NCBI GenBank assembly: GCA_026003615.1
Contig: BPHQ01000002.1
Location: 186,001 to 250,000, forward strand
Origin: Bellilinea sp.
GTDB taxonomy: Bacteria > Chloroflexota > Anaerolineae > Anaerolineales > Anaerolineaceae
Direction of reading: 5' to 3'
DNA: 64,000 bases
Made by a program: the position numbers and the translations under genes. Positions 62,631-64,000 of the stretch are shown here, piece by piece (positions within the stretch are counted from its first letter, which is position 1; each line of letters opens with the position of its first letter). Below the pieces are notes generated by a model, which was not told the origin of the DNA, searched no databases, and was given only the letters and a program-made list of their open reading frames with translations.

Positions 62631-63161
62631 ATGGCTACTCAAATATTACCCAAAGACTGGCTGGAAACCGTTATCATCCGAAACGTCTGCAAAGAAGATT
62701 TACCCGCTTTGGAATGGGGTGGGGAATTTAGCCATTTTCGCCGGGTTTATGCGGAGGCTTTTGAGCGGGCCCAAATGGGTTATTCCATCCTCTGGGTTGC
62801 CGAACTGCTCGAAAAGGGCATAATCGCGCAGGTATTTATTCAATTGATTTGCAACCGTAAAGAACTTGCAGATGGAATCAGGCGAGCCTATTTGTATTCC
62901 TTTCGCGTCCACCCCGATTTTCGCAATCAAGGTCTGGGCAGCCGCATGGTTCGCCATGTTGAATTGGACTTAATTCGGCGCGGCTTTCAGGTACTTACCC
63001 TGAATGTCGCCAGGGATAATCTCAATGCTTTGCGTCTTTACCTGCGGCTGGGTTTTCATATTGTTGCCGCGGAGCCGGGCGTCTGGTCGTTTGTGGATGA
63101 CAAGGGAATTCGTCAGACCGTTGAAGAACCTGCCTGGCGCATGGAAAAAGTTCTTTTTTAA
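62631..63161 (+). CDS. GNAT-family N-acetyltransferase
   Basis: 176 residues. Acetyl-CoA pyrophosphate loop RVHPDFRNQGLGSRMVRHVE and the NALRLYLRLGF motif typify GNAT. Substrate unknown. Two bases after the nucleotidyltransferase gene, so co-translated. Confidence 0.85.
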   Translation: MATQILPKDWLETVIIRNVCKEDLPALEWGGEFSHFRRVYAEAFERAQMGYSILWVAELLEKGIIAQVFIQLICNRKELADGIRRAYLYSFRVHPDFRNQGLGSRMVRHVELDLIRRGFQVLTLNVARDNLNALRLYLRLGFHIVAAEPGVWSFVDDKGIRQTVEEPAWRMEKVLF

Positions 63162-63167
63162 CCACCC

Positions 63168-63794
63168 TCAATTCTTTTGCAGTGCATCCAAAAAATCTTC
63201 ATCCCGAATGCCCGAGTTTAACAAATGTTCGGCTAAATCCCGTTTGAACCACAAGTTCTTTACTTCTTGTTGATTGCTGTAAAATTGAATTCCGATATAA
63301 CCCGCTTGTATTCCCGGCAATGAACTTATCGGTATATCTAAAAGGGTTTGCAAAATATTGAAGGCCAACTCGCCTAATTCAGCTGAATTGGATAAACTTT
63401 GCACGTTTACAAACAAACGGATATCGGTTTGCAGGGCAATGAAACGCACAATCTGACCGTTGGCCGTCACACAATTTTCCCCAAATGCTTCTGCAACAAC
63501 CCGCACATGGTCAATATCGGCCTGATTGAGTAATTCCTCCATTTTTCTACTTTCCTCCGGTAAGAATTGACTTGCCCACATGTAAGCGCAATCTGTCTCG
63601 CTCGAATCGGCTGGAGGTGTAACCGGAGTTAGGTCGGCATGATCACTCACCGTGACGGTGAGGGTTGGTACATTGTGCAAAGGGACTGTACTCTTTTCTT
63701 TTAACGATTCAGAGATTGTCCGCATTTGGCAAGAATTCAGCAATAACATTACGAATAACCCCGAAAGCAGATTTGCCAATCGGTTCTTCTTCAT
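63168..63794 (-). CDS. Lipoprotein, unknown
   Basis: 208 residues. Lipobox LLNSC near residue 22. The body has SETDCAYMWASQFLPEESRKMEELLNQADIDHVRVVAEAFGENCV... with two Cys. No family recognised. Its start overlaps the stop of the next (partial) gene, so they form an operon. Confidence 0.65.
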   Translation of the reverse strand: MKKNRLANLLSGLFVMLLLNSCQMRTISESLKEKSTVPLHNVPTLTVTVSDHADLTPVTPPADSSETDCAYMWASQFLPEESRKMEELLNQADIDHVRVVAEAFGENCVTANGQIVRFIALQTDIRLFVNVQSLSNSAELGELAFNILQTLLDIPISSLPGIQAGYIGIQFYSNQQEVKNLWFKRDLAEHLLNSGIRDEDFLDALQKN

Positions 63795-64000
63795 TCCATC
63801 ACATCCTTATGAAACCACAACCATACCGAAGGACGGATACTTCTTTCCCACCCCTCGGTTCTGCGAATAAGACGCAAAAAAGAGAGAAACTGTTCCACAT
63901 CCAGTTCATCAATTCCATGGGAATCTTCTGGAAACTTTTTGTAATGGGCATATACCAAATAATCGCCGTTTTGTTTGAGCAGTCGTCGGATATTATCCAG
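63791..64000 (-). CDS. Partial gene at window edge, C-terminus only
   Basis: 69 residues open to the edge, ending TGA at 63791 overlapping the ATG of the lipoprotein gene. Sequence LDNIRRLLKQNGDYLVYAHY...DVEQFLSFLRLIRRTEGW...WLWFHKDVME. Trp-rich tail; family unknown. Confidence 0.55.
   Translation of the reverse strand: MDNIRRLLKQNGDYLVYAHYKKFPEDSHGIDELDVEQFLSFLRLIRRTEGWERSIRPSVWLWFHKDVME

Noticed and set aside
1-64000. CRISPR array, prophage or intact IS
   Set aside because: No repeat-spacer series, integrase, transposase or phage structural gene was seen.

Overview
The window reads as one continuous stretch of bacterial chromosome with dense, often overlapping genes. It most likely comes from an anaerobic or moderately thermophilic member of the Chloroflexota, probably class Anaerolineae. 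This rests on gene content: lipoproteins with Pro/Thr linkers, a GSI-alpha type glutamine synthetase, a DHH-CBS-CCA fusion, a BTAD/MalT-type giant regulator, an FHA-winged-helix and Ser/Thr kinase pair, and a TtuA/TtuB-like tRNA thiolation pair of the kind known from thermophiles. Species cannot be named. No CRISPR array, prophage or intact insertion sequence was seen.

Layout. 1-3.6 kb: a minus-strand operon of two alpha/beta hydrolases, a peroxiredoxin with an in-frame UGA at the peroxidatic position (probable selenoprotein), an SDR, a membrane protein and a third hydrolase; the last two are disrupted by apparent frameshifts. 3.7-11.1 kb: methyltransferase, UDGb, cyclophilin, queA, ruvB, upp, moaA, a membrane metalloprotease and tpiA. 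11.1-17.1 kb: rnpB and a complete livKHMGF branched-chain amino-acid ABC operon. 17.2-23.4 kb: an accessory block with a BTAD regulator, a three-fold 11-bp repeat, a 41-residue secreted peptide, a DUF5317-like membrane protein, a 95-residue protein like NHLP/Os1348 leader peptides, and a GAF/HD-GYP protein. 23.6-31.8 kb: aldo/keto reductase, a RelA/SpoT homologue with a degraded synthetase region, udk, an M20 peptidase, a SAM hydrolase and a SET-domain protein.

32.2-38 kb: hisGCBHAFIE (no hisD), preceded by a promoter, a leader peptide with four consecutive His codons and a terminator, i.e. a classical transcription attenuator. 38-50 kb: tRNA-Thr(CGU), glycosyltransferases, kinase/FHA pair, GH3-like protein, GDPD, AAA+ ATPase, recJ and alr. 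51.5-55.4 kb: tgt, uppP, a lipoprotein, ttuB-like and ttuA. 55.4-57.1 kb: glnA behind a roughly 360-nt structured leader whose core looks like the glmS ribozyme. 57.2-64 kb: recA, two cell-surface proteins, the DHH-CBS-CCA nucleotidyltransferase, a GNAT, and a lipoprotein pair running off the edge.

The observations most worth following up are the selenoprotein peroxiredoxin, the peptide/BTAD/HD-GYP cassette with SARP-like repeats, the his attenuator, and the glmS-like RNA placed before glutamine synthetase instead of glmS. All family names come from reading motifs; no database search was run.
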